Below are positions 23,522 through 35,400 of a DNA stretch of 64,000 bases, piece after piece. Each line of letters starts with the position of its first letter. The stretch's first letter is position 1. The stretch comes from Sodiomyces alkalinus F11 (lineage: Eukaryota; Ascomycota; Sordariomycetes; Glomerellales; Plectosphaerellaceae). The position numbers and the translations under genes are program-made. Location: contig NW_021167081.1 of NCBI RefSeq assembly GCF_003711515.1, positions 3,776,483-3,840,482 on the forward strand, given 5' to 3'. The notes under the pieces are model-generated. The model was not told where the DNA came from, searched no databases, and saw only the letters and a program-made list of their open reading frames with translations.

Positions 23522-24774
23522 GGTATACCTAGGTCCTCTGTAGTTCCCGTGCTAATCAGCGTAATAATAAACTCCCTTAAGAATAACTTTATACTACGGG
23601 TCTAATTCGTAATTGAAGACTATTTATAGAGAACATACTACGGCTTCCGTAAGAGGCTATTAGCGATGTTTAACGTACTAGGCCTATGCCTAATCTCGAA
23701 ATTGAAAGGGGCTACTTCTTTTAGTTATTAGGTATACCACCCTTTAAGTTTCGGCTTACTAAGAAGGTGATAATAGTTTAGGTAGTCTATTAGAACTATA
23801 ATAGAGCTTTAACTATAAGCCATATAGTACCGCTATATATAAAATAATTTAGTTACTACTAGTAGCTTAGAATCAAGTATACTATAGTTTAGCTCTACGC
23901 TCCGTAACTTCCGGGATATAAATATAATAGGTCTTTATAAATTATCTTCTTACTAGCGTATTACCGGGCTAATAGCGAATACGGAGGTATTAGGTTTAAT
24001 ACGTGTAGGTAGTATAGACTTGAAATATTATAGTATAGAAGCCTCCTAGAATACTAGTTTTAATTATTTAAATACGGTATAGGCACAGAGGGAAAGGCGT
24101 AGGAGCCCGGATTGAGCGCCTTCTAAGAGATTGGTAAAGGGGGTAACTATCTTAGAATAGTCTTTAATAAAGCGCCCATAAAAGCTAATAAAACAGAGGA
24201 AGATTTAGATATTCTTAATACTAGTAGGCTCTTCCTAATCCCGGCTAGCCTTAACTCTTCCGAGGTCTATATATACGCTATTAGGACTATAGATAAAACT
24301 AAGAAATTCTATATCGCGAGTTTTAAATGTATATTTATCGGGTTAGCGTAGACAGACTACTCCCAGAGCCTAGCTAGGACCTAATATATATACTTTTGGT
24401 AGTCTCCTAGGCTATTACTATAAATACGGATATTATCCAGGTATATAATATAGATTAGACTATTATATCCTGTAAGAGCTTAGTTAATATATTATTAGAA
24501 GCTCGCGGGGGTATTAGGTAGGCTAAAAGGTATTATATGGTATTTAGTATAGCTGTATTTCGTGCGAAACGCTGTTTTCTACTTATCGCCGGTGCTAATC
24601 CGGAGCCGGTAGTAAGCGTCCTTAAGGTCTAGCTTAGTATAATACTACGCCGAGGATAAACAGTCTAGGATTTTATAAATTAGTAGTAGCGTGGTATAGT
24701 CTTTAATAGTCACCTTATTTAAACCTCTATAATTTATATATAGGCGTAAATTACCACCCTTCTTTAATAAGCCC

Positions 24775-25115
24775 TGTCTAGGCAAATCCCTGGCTAGCCA
24801 GTACTATTAGATCTAGGGCTTTTAGGGTTTGAAAGGGCGACCTGTACTATAGTAAATAGAGTAGAATAAAGATATCTTCTACTAAACTAAGGGGGAACCG
24901 CGCTAAGGATATATCCCTTAGCCGGTCCGGTCTAACTATAACCCGAGTATCTATACCGCGCTATTCCCGCACGTGGTCCGGTCGCTATACATTTTCTATC
25001 TATACGGATAGTGCCGGAGTTATACGTTCTTTATACACGCGAATAAAACCCGCGCTATTCGCTCTATAACTAAGCGATTAGTGCTTATACTACCCTGGCT
25101 AGAGGCGTATTATAT
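24775..25115. repeat. LTR-like repeat, copy 2
   Basis: Matches 8033-8335 and is about 36 bp longer. A 4-bp direct repeat GCCC borders it (24771-24774 and 25116-25119), the base before each being different. Probably a solo LTR. The Gypsy fragment does not clearly resume to the right, so the flanking repeat may be chance. Confidence 0.5.
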
Positions 25116-25559
25116 GCCCTGGGCGACGAAAGCCCTATATCCTATATGCGTTAATCTATATAGAATTAATAGAGTTAGGCACGTAGATTCTTACGCTCTA
25201 GGAAGGCGGCGCCGCCCGGTTATAACTTAGTAACTATGTACGGCGATAATGCTTACGATAAATAGGAAATAGTAGTTATCGTAATATTATATATCATGCT
25301 AACTACGCTAATCTTTAGTCCGTATAGCAGGGTGTGAATATAGGAAAGAAAATTGCTAGGCGGCGATAAGTAGTAAACGGCGAGTGCCGAGGGAGATAGA
25401 ATAAAAAGGGGACGAAGAGATACAAGTACAAATAAAGATAATAGAGCGATTAACAGGCCGCTCCTTATACGTCTATACCTAAATATGTATACTAAACTGA
25501 TATACTAACTCTAATCCCTAAACTATATCCGTACCACGCGTTTTAATTTAAAGATACAT
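25116..25559. other. RIP-affected DNA, no gene recognised
   Basis: TpA-rich sequence without a recognisable frame, LTR pair or RNA gene. It may be the 3' untranslated part of the coding remnant to its right. Confidence 0.4.
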
Positions 25560-26985
25560 TAGAGGGCTTAATTAGGCTAATACGATCCCGCCCCGGTATT
25601 TAAATCTCCCTTACCTTTAGGGACTAGGGGTTAGTATCTAGGAAGCCTTATCGCGATACCTCGCGCTTAAGGATATTAACTATATCGTCTTCCGTAAGCC
25701 TAGCTTCTTACTCCTCGATAGCCTATAGGGGGATTTCGTAGAAGACCACGACTCCCTTTTACCGTAGGACTCGTAATACTACACGACTACTACTATACGC
25801 CGAATAACTGCTTTGGCTAGGTTTATATTATTAACGTACTATTTAGCTAAGTATTCGCGCTTATTATCTTTTAGCGAGCTAAGTATATTTAGCTTAGCGA
25901 GGTATACTAGCTTACTTATATACTAGAAACCAATAAGTAAGCCTAGTTTAGCGGTGTTCTATACGTCGAGGTTAACTATATACGTATTAAGAAATAGGCC
26001 GCCTAGATAGCGATAGGAAGCGGTAGTATAGTAGCACGCGAGCGCTATTTAATCTCGCCGAAGGTTTAATCCCCGTGCCTAAACTCGGTAAACTATACTA
26101 ACTAGGATAGGGTATTTAGACTAGCCGCGAAGCTTTTAGCGGCCTAGGTATATAGTACCTTAAGACTAGAGCGGGCGAATATACGTTTAGCTGGAGGCGA
26201 TAATATATAACCCTAGTAAGGGCGCTTACTACCAGCGACGGGTAACGGCGCGCCAATAATAGACTATATAGCGGTACCTAAATATAAAGCGGCTAAAATG
26301 TTTACCGCGGTTTAGATAACTAGCGCGGGTACAGCTTATAGCCATTATAGAAAGCTCTCTACCTCGGTGACGCGTGGCTTAATATTAGTCGAGTAATTGG
26401 CTATTTTATCCCGGAAGTCTATTCCGCTAATTGTATTATTCTATAATCGGTCTACCGAGTTTATAAGCTTAATACTTAGCGACGTGAGCTTATAGACTAT
26501 CCGTAGGATATAGGCGGGGACTATAGAGTCTCGTACCTATAAGGGGGTATATTAGTAGTTAGAGTCTAGGCGACTATCGCGGTGCTATTACGTGGTAGCG
26601 GCGAACCCGAGGTAATAATCTATTATACGATATCGGCCGAGATTACGCGCTCGGCTTCCTTTACGGGGGCGATTACTATATAGCGGAGGCTGCGGTTAAG
26701 GGGATCGTTATATTTAGCGTTAATAGCTTACTAGCGATACCTTATAATAGTACTTTTATTATCACACTACTACTACTTAAATACTAAAGTAGTAGGTTAC
26801 AGCCCTATAATAATATAGTTTCTATGACTAAATAGAGTAAGGGCTTTAAAGAAACCGTCGAATATAAGTCCCTCGCCCGACTTTCCCTTAGTAAAGTACT
26901 TAAATAACTCCTACTAAAACTCTTAGTTCTTAGGCCAATATATATCGGATAGGTATTCCACGACGTAGTATAGGGGCGTGCTAGC
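25560..26985 (-). pseudogene. Unrecognised protein-coding remnant with RIP-type stops
   Basis: On the minus strand from 26985 a frame reads STPLYYVVEYLSDIYWP, then FTKGKSGEGLIFDGFF and ALTLFSHRNYIIIGL, and continues for hundreds of codons with only TAG/TAA interruptions, the mark of a RIP-degraded ORF rather than noise. Toward the 3' end (about 25660-25770) the readable text includes EARLTEDDIVNILKREV. One or more frame changes occur in between, about 25900-26450. I find no protease, RT, integrase, DDE or helicase motif and do not recognise the family. It lies downstream (minus sense) of the Gypsy pol half at 27850-29964 and could be a third ORF of that element or a separate transposon or host gene copy. 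Confidence 0.45.
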
Positions 26986-27849
26986 TATAAATAAGGGGAG
27001 ATAGACAGGAAAGAGAGGGGAGAAAAGAAAAAAAAGATATATATATAATACTATAAGAGACTAGAGGGGGAGATAGTGCTTAAAGTACAGGCGATCGGTA
27101 TGATATAAATAAGTTAGGAAAGCACGATACGGCCTAGCTTGTCCGTAGTAGGGAAGAATAAGGAAAGACTAGCTAGGATATTACGTATAAAAAGAATTTT
27201 ATTTTCCATTAGGTAGGCCGGCTAATCTAGTAAAACGTCGCGGTTTATATTATTTTTATTATTCCGCTTTATTCTTTTTTCGTGTGCCTGCTATTCGGAG
27301 ATTAGATCGTAACCTTATACCTTCCTTTACCCGAGTTCGAGGCTGTTCGCTATACGTAATAGCTTGTGGTTACCTCCGGTAATTCGGGTTCCTTATTATT
27401 AGGTTCTTTGTCTCGAGTATTCTTTAACCTATTAGTTCCTTTAATATCTCCTGGCTTAAGGGTTTTATCCGGCGTTATCCCTTTTATTATAGCTCGTAGG
27501 GTTTTTAAAGCACTTTATTATGCCTTAAAGACTTCGACTATTTCTAATACGTTTATGACTTATTTTAGTATCTATATATTATAATAACTTAGCTAGCCTT
27601 TTTACCGAATTAGATACTCGGGATAAGGCTTAGCTCGCCCTTTTCGGGTAATTCTTTTATCCAGGATAGCGTTAATCTTATCGTACTTATATAGGTCTTA
27701 CTATTTATGCCTGTTATTATCCGGGTTACCGGGGCGAACCGGACTATTATCGGTTTTTCGACCCGAGAACGGGTCCGATCCTAGTTCCTATAGTAGCTAA
27801 AGATAGGTGATACTAATAACGGGGTAGACGTTAAGTATAACGGGCAGAT
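26986..27849. other. RIP-affected DNA between coding remnants; purine-rich tract
   Basis: A purine-rich run (about 26995-27035) followed by TATATATATA lies near the left edge; on the minus strand this is a pyrimidine tract. The open stretch 27366-27584 (plus) is hydrophobic and lies antisense just beyond the Gypsy pol end; I treat it as chance. No LTR pair found. Confidence 0.4.
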
Positions 27850-29964
27850 TTAAATGGAATACTAAAGGTAAGATTTACTCCTTAACCTTAAATAGGCCTA
27901 TTCGTTACTAACCGAGTTTAGTAGATAGCTTAGCGGGTAGCGAGTATCCCTACCTAAGCTTTACGAAGATAAAGTCCCCCGGGGCGAAATAAATACTACG
28001 GTGTTTCTTATCGTATAGTCGTTTTATATATATATAGGCTAGGGCGATAGAGGGTTTAGTGTTTTCTTAAAACACTTCTTAGACGAATTACGGGTTAATA
28101 TCTCCGATTATATTAAAGGGGCTATTAATTTGGATACCGTATAGTAGTGTATTTAGCGAGTAGCGTAGGACTTCGCTAAAGACGTTACTTAGGTTAAACT
28201 ATAGGGCAATAATACCCTTTATCTATAATATATCCGGGTAAGTGGCGAGGAATATACGAATAGCGATCTTAACTACCTAGTTCTTCCGTTCTTATAGCCT
28301 ATCCGTTTAAGGGTATTACGCTATTCAGAACCTAAGTAGTATACTAGATTCCTTTTAAAATACTATCTAAAAAGCTAATAGAAACTTAGGGTCACGATCT
28401 AAGATAATACCTCTAGGGATACCTTAATTCCTAAGCTAAAGGAATTAGAAGAGAATATAAGCTTAGTTCTCCGCCGGGTAGGTGTTATAGTCAGGGATAA
28501 AAAGGGTAGCCTTTATGAATTTATCTATTACCATAAGGGAGTCGAATAAAGGGAACCCCTCCCTTTACTAAGGAGAACCGGCTAAGGGTACCTCGGGTAA
28601 GCTGATAATAAAGTCTATAACGATATTATGGAATAGAATAGGGGGAGTTATAATTAGCTATATCTCGCTAAATGGGCGTTAGCGATTAGTTTAATTAATA
28701 CCGTATATTAAGTAGTTAGCGATATAAGACTCGATTTCCTTATAGGGCTTAGGAATAGCGAATCGGCTAACTAACTTATACTAAGTTTATTCAACGCTAA
28801 AGTAATAACACTTATTATAGGCGGCCTAAATAAACTCCTAATATAAGGAGAAATGGATATAAAGGCGATATTTCCCGCTTTATTCTAGGCAATAAAGGAG
28901 CCTATTATCTAAATCGAGAAGAATCTTAACCGGCGAATTATAGTTTTATAGCTAAGTAAGGATAAGTCCCTATTTAGAATTATCGCCGTAACTATCGCTA
29001 ATTCTTTATTATAGGTCGGTGTTTATCTTAAGCTCGGAGAAATAAGAAATAGCCTAATCACGCTAAATCCGTTTTAGTTTATTATAGTCTTCCGTTTCTA
29101 GAGGGTTTATTATAGGTATCTAGGAAACGGTATTAGCTACGATATTCGTTTTACCGGGGATATACCGATAATCTAACTAGAACTAGCTAAGGAACTTCGA
29201 GGAGAGGATAAGCTTTATATTTAGCCGGGTCTTATCCGTGCTAGATAGCGTAGTTAACTTTTTAATCCTAATAATAGCGGTATAATCCGTAAACATAACG
29301 GTCGGGTTATAACGGGCGGACTAGATAATAATCCGGGTCTTACGGATAGCCTATACTAAGTAGGTAAGCTTTAATTCGGTTAGCTAGTCCTTTTACTCGG
29401 CGGCGTTAAGACCCTTACTAATATAGAGTACCGGATAGATAACGGTTTTACTAATAATACTATTAGCGGGTTATCTAGTTTCGTTTACGAGTTAGAATAG
29501 TATAGTTAAGAATCTATACTTCTTAAGGCGTTTAGCTAAATAAAAAGGATTTTACCTAGGTTATAATAGAAGAGGCAGACCTTAAAGGTAAAAGCGCTCG
29601 TGATATCCTTAAATAATGCTACTTCTTCGGCTATAAGTTCGAATACCGTTCGTTTAGTATTAGACTTATACGCTTACCCCTTATCCCTTCCTAGCTAATA
29701 AGGCTTAGCGAGTAGAGTAGTTTTCTGTTATTAAAAGGAGGCAATTTATTAGGCGAACCTGGGCATAAGGTATTATAGCTATCCGGGTATATTAATCTAT
29801 TACTCGAGCGATTAAAGCGATATCGGTAGACGGATCCTTTATAGGGCGTTAGTATATTATTTTATATTAGTAAGGCCTAAACTATTAACCTTAAATCCTA
29901 AGACCTAGACTAATAAGTAGCCGATAAAGGATTTACCCCGGGAGATAAAGATCCGCTTCCGGTT
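27850..29964 (-). pseudogene. 3' half of a Ty3/Gypsy pol (RT end, RNase H, integrase)
   Basis: Minus-strand order: end of RT at 29964-29802 (163 bp homologous to 3700-3863), RNase H region, and an integrase zinc-binding and core region. The core is readable as PLFDSLMVIDKFIKAT near 28500 and IILDRDPKFL near 28400. It ends in the Gypsy pol C-terminal block DKKHRSIYFAPGDF..VKLR near 27980-28020. Stops are TAG/TAA. Everything upstream of mid-RT (gag, protease, RT catalytic palm) is missing, and the right end runs into LTR-like sequence at 29965. Inactive relic of the same Gypsy group as 3693-7860; F (49217-57410) is a different lineage. Confidence 0.75.
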
Positions 29965-30290
29965 AGTATCAGAATATACAGTGCCTATACGTTACTATAG
30001 GACTAGCACTAGACTTATATATAGATAGGAAGATTATAGTTAAGTTAGACCGTTAAAGATACGACGCGTTAAGGTCTAGTAAGATAGTTAGCTTAGAAGC
30101 CAGCTTAGATCTAGTAAGCTAGTTAGCTTAAGAACTAGCTTATACCTAAACTTAGTCCTAAGGAGGCCTCTTATTACCTACTTAGTTAGAAGGCTTTAGG
30201 TAGGTATAAAGAGCGGAGGGCCTTTTATAGTTCCTATAGTCTTAAGGGAAAAGGCTTAACGAATAATAGTATTATAATACCCCCTCTTTA
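29965..30290 (-). repeat. LTR-like sequence, probable 3' LTR of an otherwise missing element
   Basis: Begins TATCAGAATATAC where homology of the Gypsy RT fragment stops. It ends before CCCCCTCTTTAG, which on the minus strand is a purine tract next to TATTATAA, the layout of polypurine tract then LTR. Contains TAGTTAGCTTA(G)AA repeats near 30075-30140. No second copy in the window. Confidence 0.35.
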
Positions 30291-30325
30291 GTTCCTACTA
30301 TTAATATTATTATTATTACTAAATA

Positions 30326-30496
30326 ATATCCTTAATATCCTTCGAGTATATCCTTCGTACTCGAATAAAGGATATTTTCCCCGTAAGCCTAGACCGTTCT
30401 CTTTCGAGTCAGTTTATCTAATACGAGTCAGATAAAGGATATAAAAGAATACGATATTAATCCTTTTACGAAGAATAAAGGATATCTAAAGGATAT
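30326..30496. repeat. Cluster of ATATCCTT / AAGGATAT octamers with central hairpin
   Basis: Three ATATCCTT (30326, 30335, 30348) are followed by four of its reverse complement AAGGATAT (30368, 30435, 30478, 30489). In the centre CGAGTA and TACTCG can pair around a 9-nt loop, flanked by the outer octamers. No coding frame. Confidence 0.6.
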
Positions 30497-30499
30497 TAA

Positions 30500-31237
30500 C
30501 CCGTTCCCTCGGTTCGGTTCCTTCCTTTCTTTATTGTTAATTCTTAATCCTTTATCTTAATCACTTTTTCGATCCAAAGAAGATATAATACGCGCGTAGA
30601 GATCCTACCTTATAATCCTATTATTACCTTCTTATTATTCCACTGCTTTTCGTGACTTTCATCCCTTCCGCTTATCCGATATCTTCAAAGATCTTCAAAA
30701 GGTTATAAGCCCGGAAAAGCTCGACTAAAGTCTCGAAACAACGCATTCCTCAATTGCCTACGGTCGCAAGCCAAAAAGAGAATCCCCGATTCCAAACAAC
30801 AGTCCCCATTCCCATCCGACATTCCTCTCCACATACTACCGACACTACCAATCTACCTCCTTACCGACCTACATACCTACATCTACGATCCTACAGTTCG
30901 AACGATCGGTCGGCTTAGTCGTACGCTTATAAATCTACAAAATCTACTAAACAATCACAAAAGCCTACGATTACGTGAATTGAACGGGTGCACTGTTCTT
31001 TGCGTACGGATACTATAACCACTATACTACGAGGGCTATTCTAGTTATTAATATTAGAATATCTTCGTTGCTTATAAGTCTTTGGTTCCACCTAAGATTG
31101 CCCCTATGTGTTTTCCGACCGTGGAATCCTACACAAATATCGTGTTTTCTACGCGACTATAAATCCCCTCGATCCGCGAGGACCAAACCGGCCCCACTTT
31201 AGATCCGCCAAAATAAAGGAATACTATCTTTAGAAAC
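30500..31237. other. Low-repeat intergenic stretch with one-sided dinucleotide bias
   Basis: Not matched to any other part of the window. Between about 30720 and 30960 CpA is frequent while TpG is nearly absent, unlike both the arl8 island and the RIP-damaged elements. No open frame or splice structure I can defend; a degenerate tRNA-like sequence sits at 30963-31036. It may be a second small piece of non-transposon DNA. Confidence 0.4.
30963..31036 (-). pseudogene. Degenerate tRNA-like sequence
   Basis: On the minus strand it opens GCCCTCGTAGTATAGTGGTTA, which is a good D-arm with A box; GTTCAATTC near the other end fits a B box. Five of seven acceptor pairs form (GCCCTCG with CGTAGGC), but the T-stem and anticodon stem pair poorly and no anticodon can be assigned. 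Likely a decayed tRNA or a tRNA-derived SINE head. Confidence 0.4.
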
Positions 31238-32421
31238 TATCAGAATACAAATAAGGTACGCGGAATTATATGTATTTATCTAAGTGAAGTTTATAATACT
31301 TTATAGGGATATGTAACTATACGGAAAAAGCAGGGGAAATAAGGGTGGATATATAGGAGTAAGGTATCGTATAGGCACACGGACTACAACGTAGTCTATA
31401 GGAGATCTAGGGGGGATCCACGCTATAACTAAGGGCTTCGGATATAATAGGGGCGGATACCGGAAAAGGCCGGATAGGATCCAAATAATATAATACCCAT
31501 AACAGAGTCTTCACCACCCAAATTAATGGCATAAGAGACTCACATAGATATAACTTAATATAATACACATATACGAGATTTCTACCCTACTAAGTTAATT
31601 ATCTAAGTGCTATTTAACGTACGATAGTTATAAGCCCGGTTTATAACGCCTAAACGATAGATATTAATAAGGCTACCCCTATTCCACTACAAAAAGTAAT
31701 CACGTTTATACAAATACTCTTAAATAACTACTATCGACCTAATTAAAGTAATTAAATAATCAATTAACCTACTAACCTACCCATTAATCAATTAATTAAC
31801 CGATAAGTAAGTAAAGATATTTTCTAACGTATCTAACGCCTAATAGAAGGCGGCCGCCACTACCCTTATTAACTAGAGGGATTAGGTAACATAGGAGTAC
31901 GCTGTGCGCCGTAAATCTGCCTCCTACTAGGAAAACTATCTCAATCTAAAGCTAAGCGATAAAAAGGCCGATACCTACCTACTTCTTAAGCCTACGCCAC
32001 CTAATATCCGTAAATATAAAGCCCTCGCCGTAAACCCCGATACGGAGGAGGCCACGGCCACCCCGTCTTCCACAATCACGGCTACTCCGTCTTCCACTAT
32101 TACGCTAAAGGGCGATAAGGCCACGGATACTATAAATACCGTAGCCATATCGTATAGGCAGGACCACGACGTGGTCCATAGGGGATCCAGGGGGGATCCA
32201 CTCCCTGACTAAGGGCTTCGGACCTCGGGTATCAGGATATAACAGGGGCGGATACCGGAAAAGACCGGATAGGATCTAAATAATATAGTACCCATAACAG
32301 AGTCTTTACCACCTAAATTAAGGGAATAAGAGACTTATATAGATATAACTTAAGATACTATATATATACGAGATTTCTGCTCTAGTAAGTCGATTATCCC
32401 AATACTATTTAACGTGCGATA

Positions 32422-35400
32422 GTTATAAGCCCGGTTTATAACGCCTAAATAATAGATATTAATAAGGCTACCCCTATTCTATTATAAAAGTAATTATATT
32501 TATATAAGTACTCTTAAATGACTACTATTAACCTAATCAGAGTATTTAAGCGATTAATTAACCTACCGACCTACCTATTAATTAATTAATTAACCGATAA
32601 GCAAGCAAAGATATCTTCTAACGTATCTAACGCCGAATAGAAAGCGGCCGCTACTACCCGTATTAACTTAAGGGATTATGTAATATAGGAGCACGCCGTG
32701 CACGGTAAGTCTACCTCTTACTAGAAAAACTATTTCGATCTAAAGCTAAGCGATAAGGAGGCTAATACCTACCTACTTCTTAAACCTACGCCACTTAACG
32801 TCCGTAAATATAAAGCCCTCTTTATAGACCCCGACACGGAGGAGGCCACGGCCACCTTATCTTCTACTATCACGGCTAATCTGTCTTCCACTATCACGCT
32901 AAAGGGCAATAAGGCCACGGACGCTATAGATACCGTAGCCACGGTTACCACGGCCGCTAGTAAGAGGAAGACGGCCGCTTGCCGGAAGGTTACGGCCGTA
33001 ATAAAAGAACCACCGATAAGGACGCCTATATTTATCGACGACCTCTTTAAAAAGGGGCGTACGCGCTACTTATAAGATCGCCGTGTATACCGCGAGGAAA
33101 AGGCAGACTATAACGCGTAGTAAAAGGAGTTTAATAAGGTATACTTATATATCGGAGGGACTATCTATACCACGTTATATAACCTCCTCGTACAACTAGA
33201 GGATAATAACGTAAATAACCTATAAGCTTAGATTACCCTCCTACACGCGCACGCAGGACTAATACCTATAAACCTCTATAAAGAAGCCCTAGTCGTATAC
33301 CGATAATACACTACGCCTATAAAGGCTATACCTAAGGATATAGACGCTTAGGTAATAAGCTAGAAAACAGCGATAATATACTATAAATATATAGGCGTTT
33401 TAGAGCTATTAAACACGGACTATTAGGCGGAAGACGCGTTAAAAGCTATAAGACCTATTGCCTAGGAATAGAGTAATAATTATCTAATCAGTAACTACGA
33501 TAAGATTACGGAAAATAAGCTAATAATTAATAACTTCGTAAAGGCTCTATATACGGTTCTTAGTAATATAAAGAGCCTATAATCCTTTACTATAAAGCCT
33601 AGAATCGGGAGAGGCACCTTTAATACTCTTAGGAACCTCCCCGATACTAAGGAGACTACTACTAATAAAGATAATAAGAAGCGTCCTTATAACGACACGT
33701 CTATAAAGGCTATCCCTCCCATAATAAGGAGGCCTTATAATATTTATAAGAACCCCTATACCACCACCGCCTACTAGTACGTGAGGCCGGATATACGCCT
33801 TTATATCTAGCACGGCCGCGAAGATATTATATAGGTTATAGAAAAGAAGATACGTCATTATAGTTTTAAAAGCCGCGTGGATACCGCGATATAGAAAAGG
33901 CGGGAAGTAATAGCTACTACCGCTAATAATATAGAGGAAGTCTAGGAAGATTAAGTCTATAATACTATAATAGTTTATAACAACCTATCTATTACCGCGA
34001 CGGGACTAAGAGCCTACCTAACCTAAGGGGTAGCGTGGTATTATACGATAATACTATTAAGATTATAATAAGAATAGGGGGTATCCCTTTCTATTAACTA
34101 AGCCAGAGCGCTATTATACTACGCGATCCTAGATTTAGGATCGTTAATCTATATCTTTAATAATTAAGGCTATTTGACCGCTATTAGACTACGTATAGAT
34201 ACTTTATCTTTATCCCTTTAGGTGGGTACTTAGAAGGCTTTTATCCTCCGATACAAAGACGTTAAGCTACGTATATAATCCCTATTATGCACGAAGATGC
34301 TATTACGCCTTCGTGATATTATATACTATAAGGAATTTATTACTAATATTATCTTAGAACGCTAGCTACGCCTATAAGGCTACCGCTAGGGTACAGTAAA
34401 CGATATTATTATTAGCTCCGCCGATAACCGGCCTATCTATAAGCTACTAGATATCTACGGCTAGTATATAATCGAATGCGCGGAAGCCACGGCCGCCACC
34501 GTATTCGCGGTCTTAGTAAGGCACCCCCGCGATAACCCGTATAAAAGATCACGATAACCGCGGTAACTATAGAAGACTATAGCATAGCGGTAGTATAAAC
34601 GCCTCGGCTATTACGTCACCGATATACTCGTAAGGATTATTAACGCTATTTAGGGGGTAAAGATAAAGGGACCTTATATAACGGACTATAACGCGTATAG
34701 GTAATCGTAAATACCTATATAGATCCGGCGGATACCGTCCCTTTACCCGTTAAAGCCCGGAGAGGCCTTAGCTATTAATTTTCACGATCTAAAAGAGTCG
34801 GAATTGCTAGGCGGCCTATATAAGTCTATTATATTTATTATACACGTGTATATAGGTTATACGTAGAATTACTACCTATAAAAAAGAGACTAAGGCTCTA
34901 TCCTTTATACCTTAAAAGATATTGTTACCCTGCTTAAGACCTAATTCGACGTTAAGCCACGTATCCTGCGGGCCGATTCTAAGATATTTTAGCACCTAGA
35001 AGTCGTTACTTTCCTCGTTACTAAGGGGGTATAAGGCTAGCCGTTATCACTATATTTATAGGATTAAAACGGTGTTATAGAACGAATTAAAGGCATCGTT
35101 AAAAGGAGGGCGAGGGCTATAAGGATTAGGGCTAATCTGCCTATATCTATCTAGCCTAAGATCTTCAAGACTACTATCTATCTATATAATAAAACGCCAC
35201 GATGTATTAACGACTAGCGAATGCTATATAAAGGCCTACACGGCCGTTAACCTAACCTTATACACCTATACGGTTACGGCAATAAAGCCTTTATAAAAAG
35301 ACGCGATACCTAAACTAAAAGAAACCGCCTATAAAGGCTAGAACCGAAGGTATAGATCGGTTATTATATCGGATACTAATCCTCGAATAGCGTCCGTATT

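Larger units (their letters stand above)
22204..24774 (-). pseudogene. Gypsy F-family fragment (RT/RNase H region), with two later insertions
   Basis: Homologous on the minus strand to Gypsy F 53130-54760. Near 24430 the RT active-site region corresponds to the YLDDILIYS motif that is still readable in Gypsy F at about 54440-54460. Gag, protease, integrase and LTRs are absent. The left end joins the Copia D fragment, and the right end meets the LTR-like repeat at 24775. After removal of a 438-bp insert (22311-22748) and a solo LTR (22999-23521), its length matches the corresponding part of F. RIP-type stops throughout. Confidence 0.75.
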
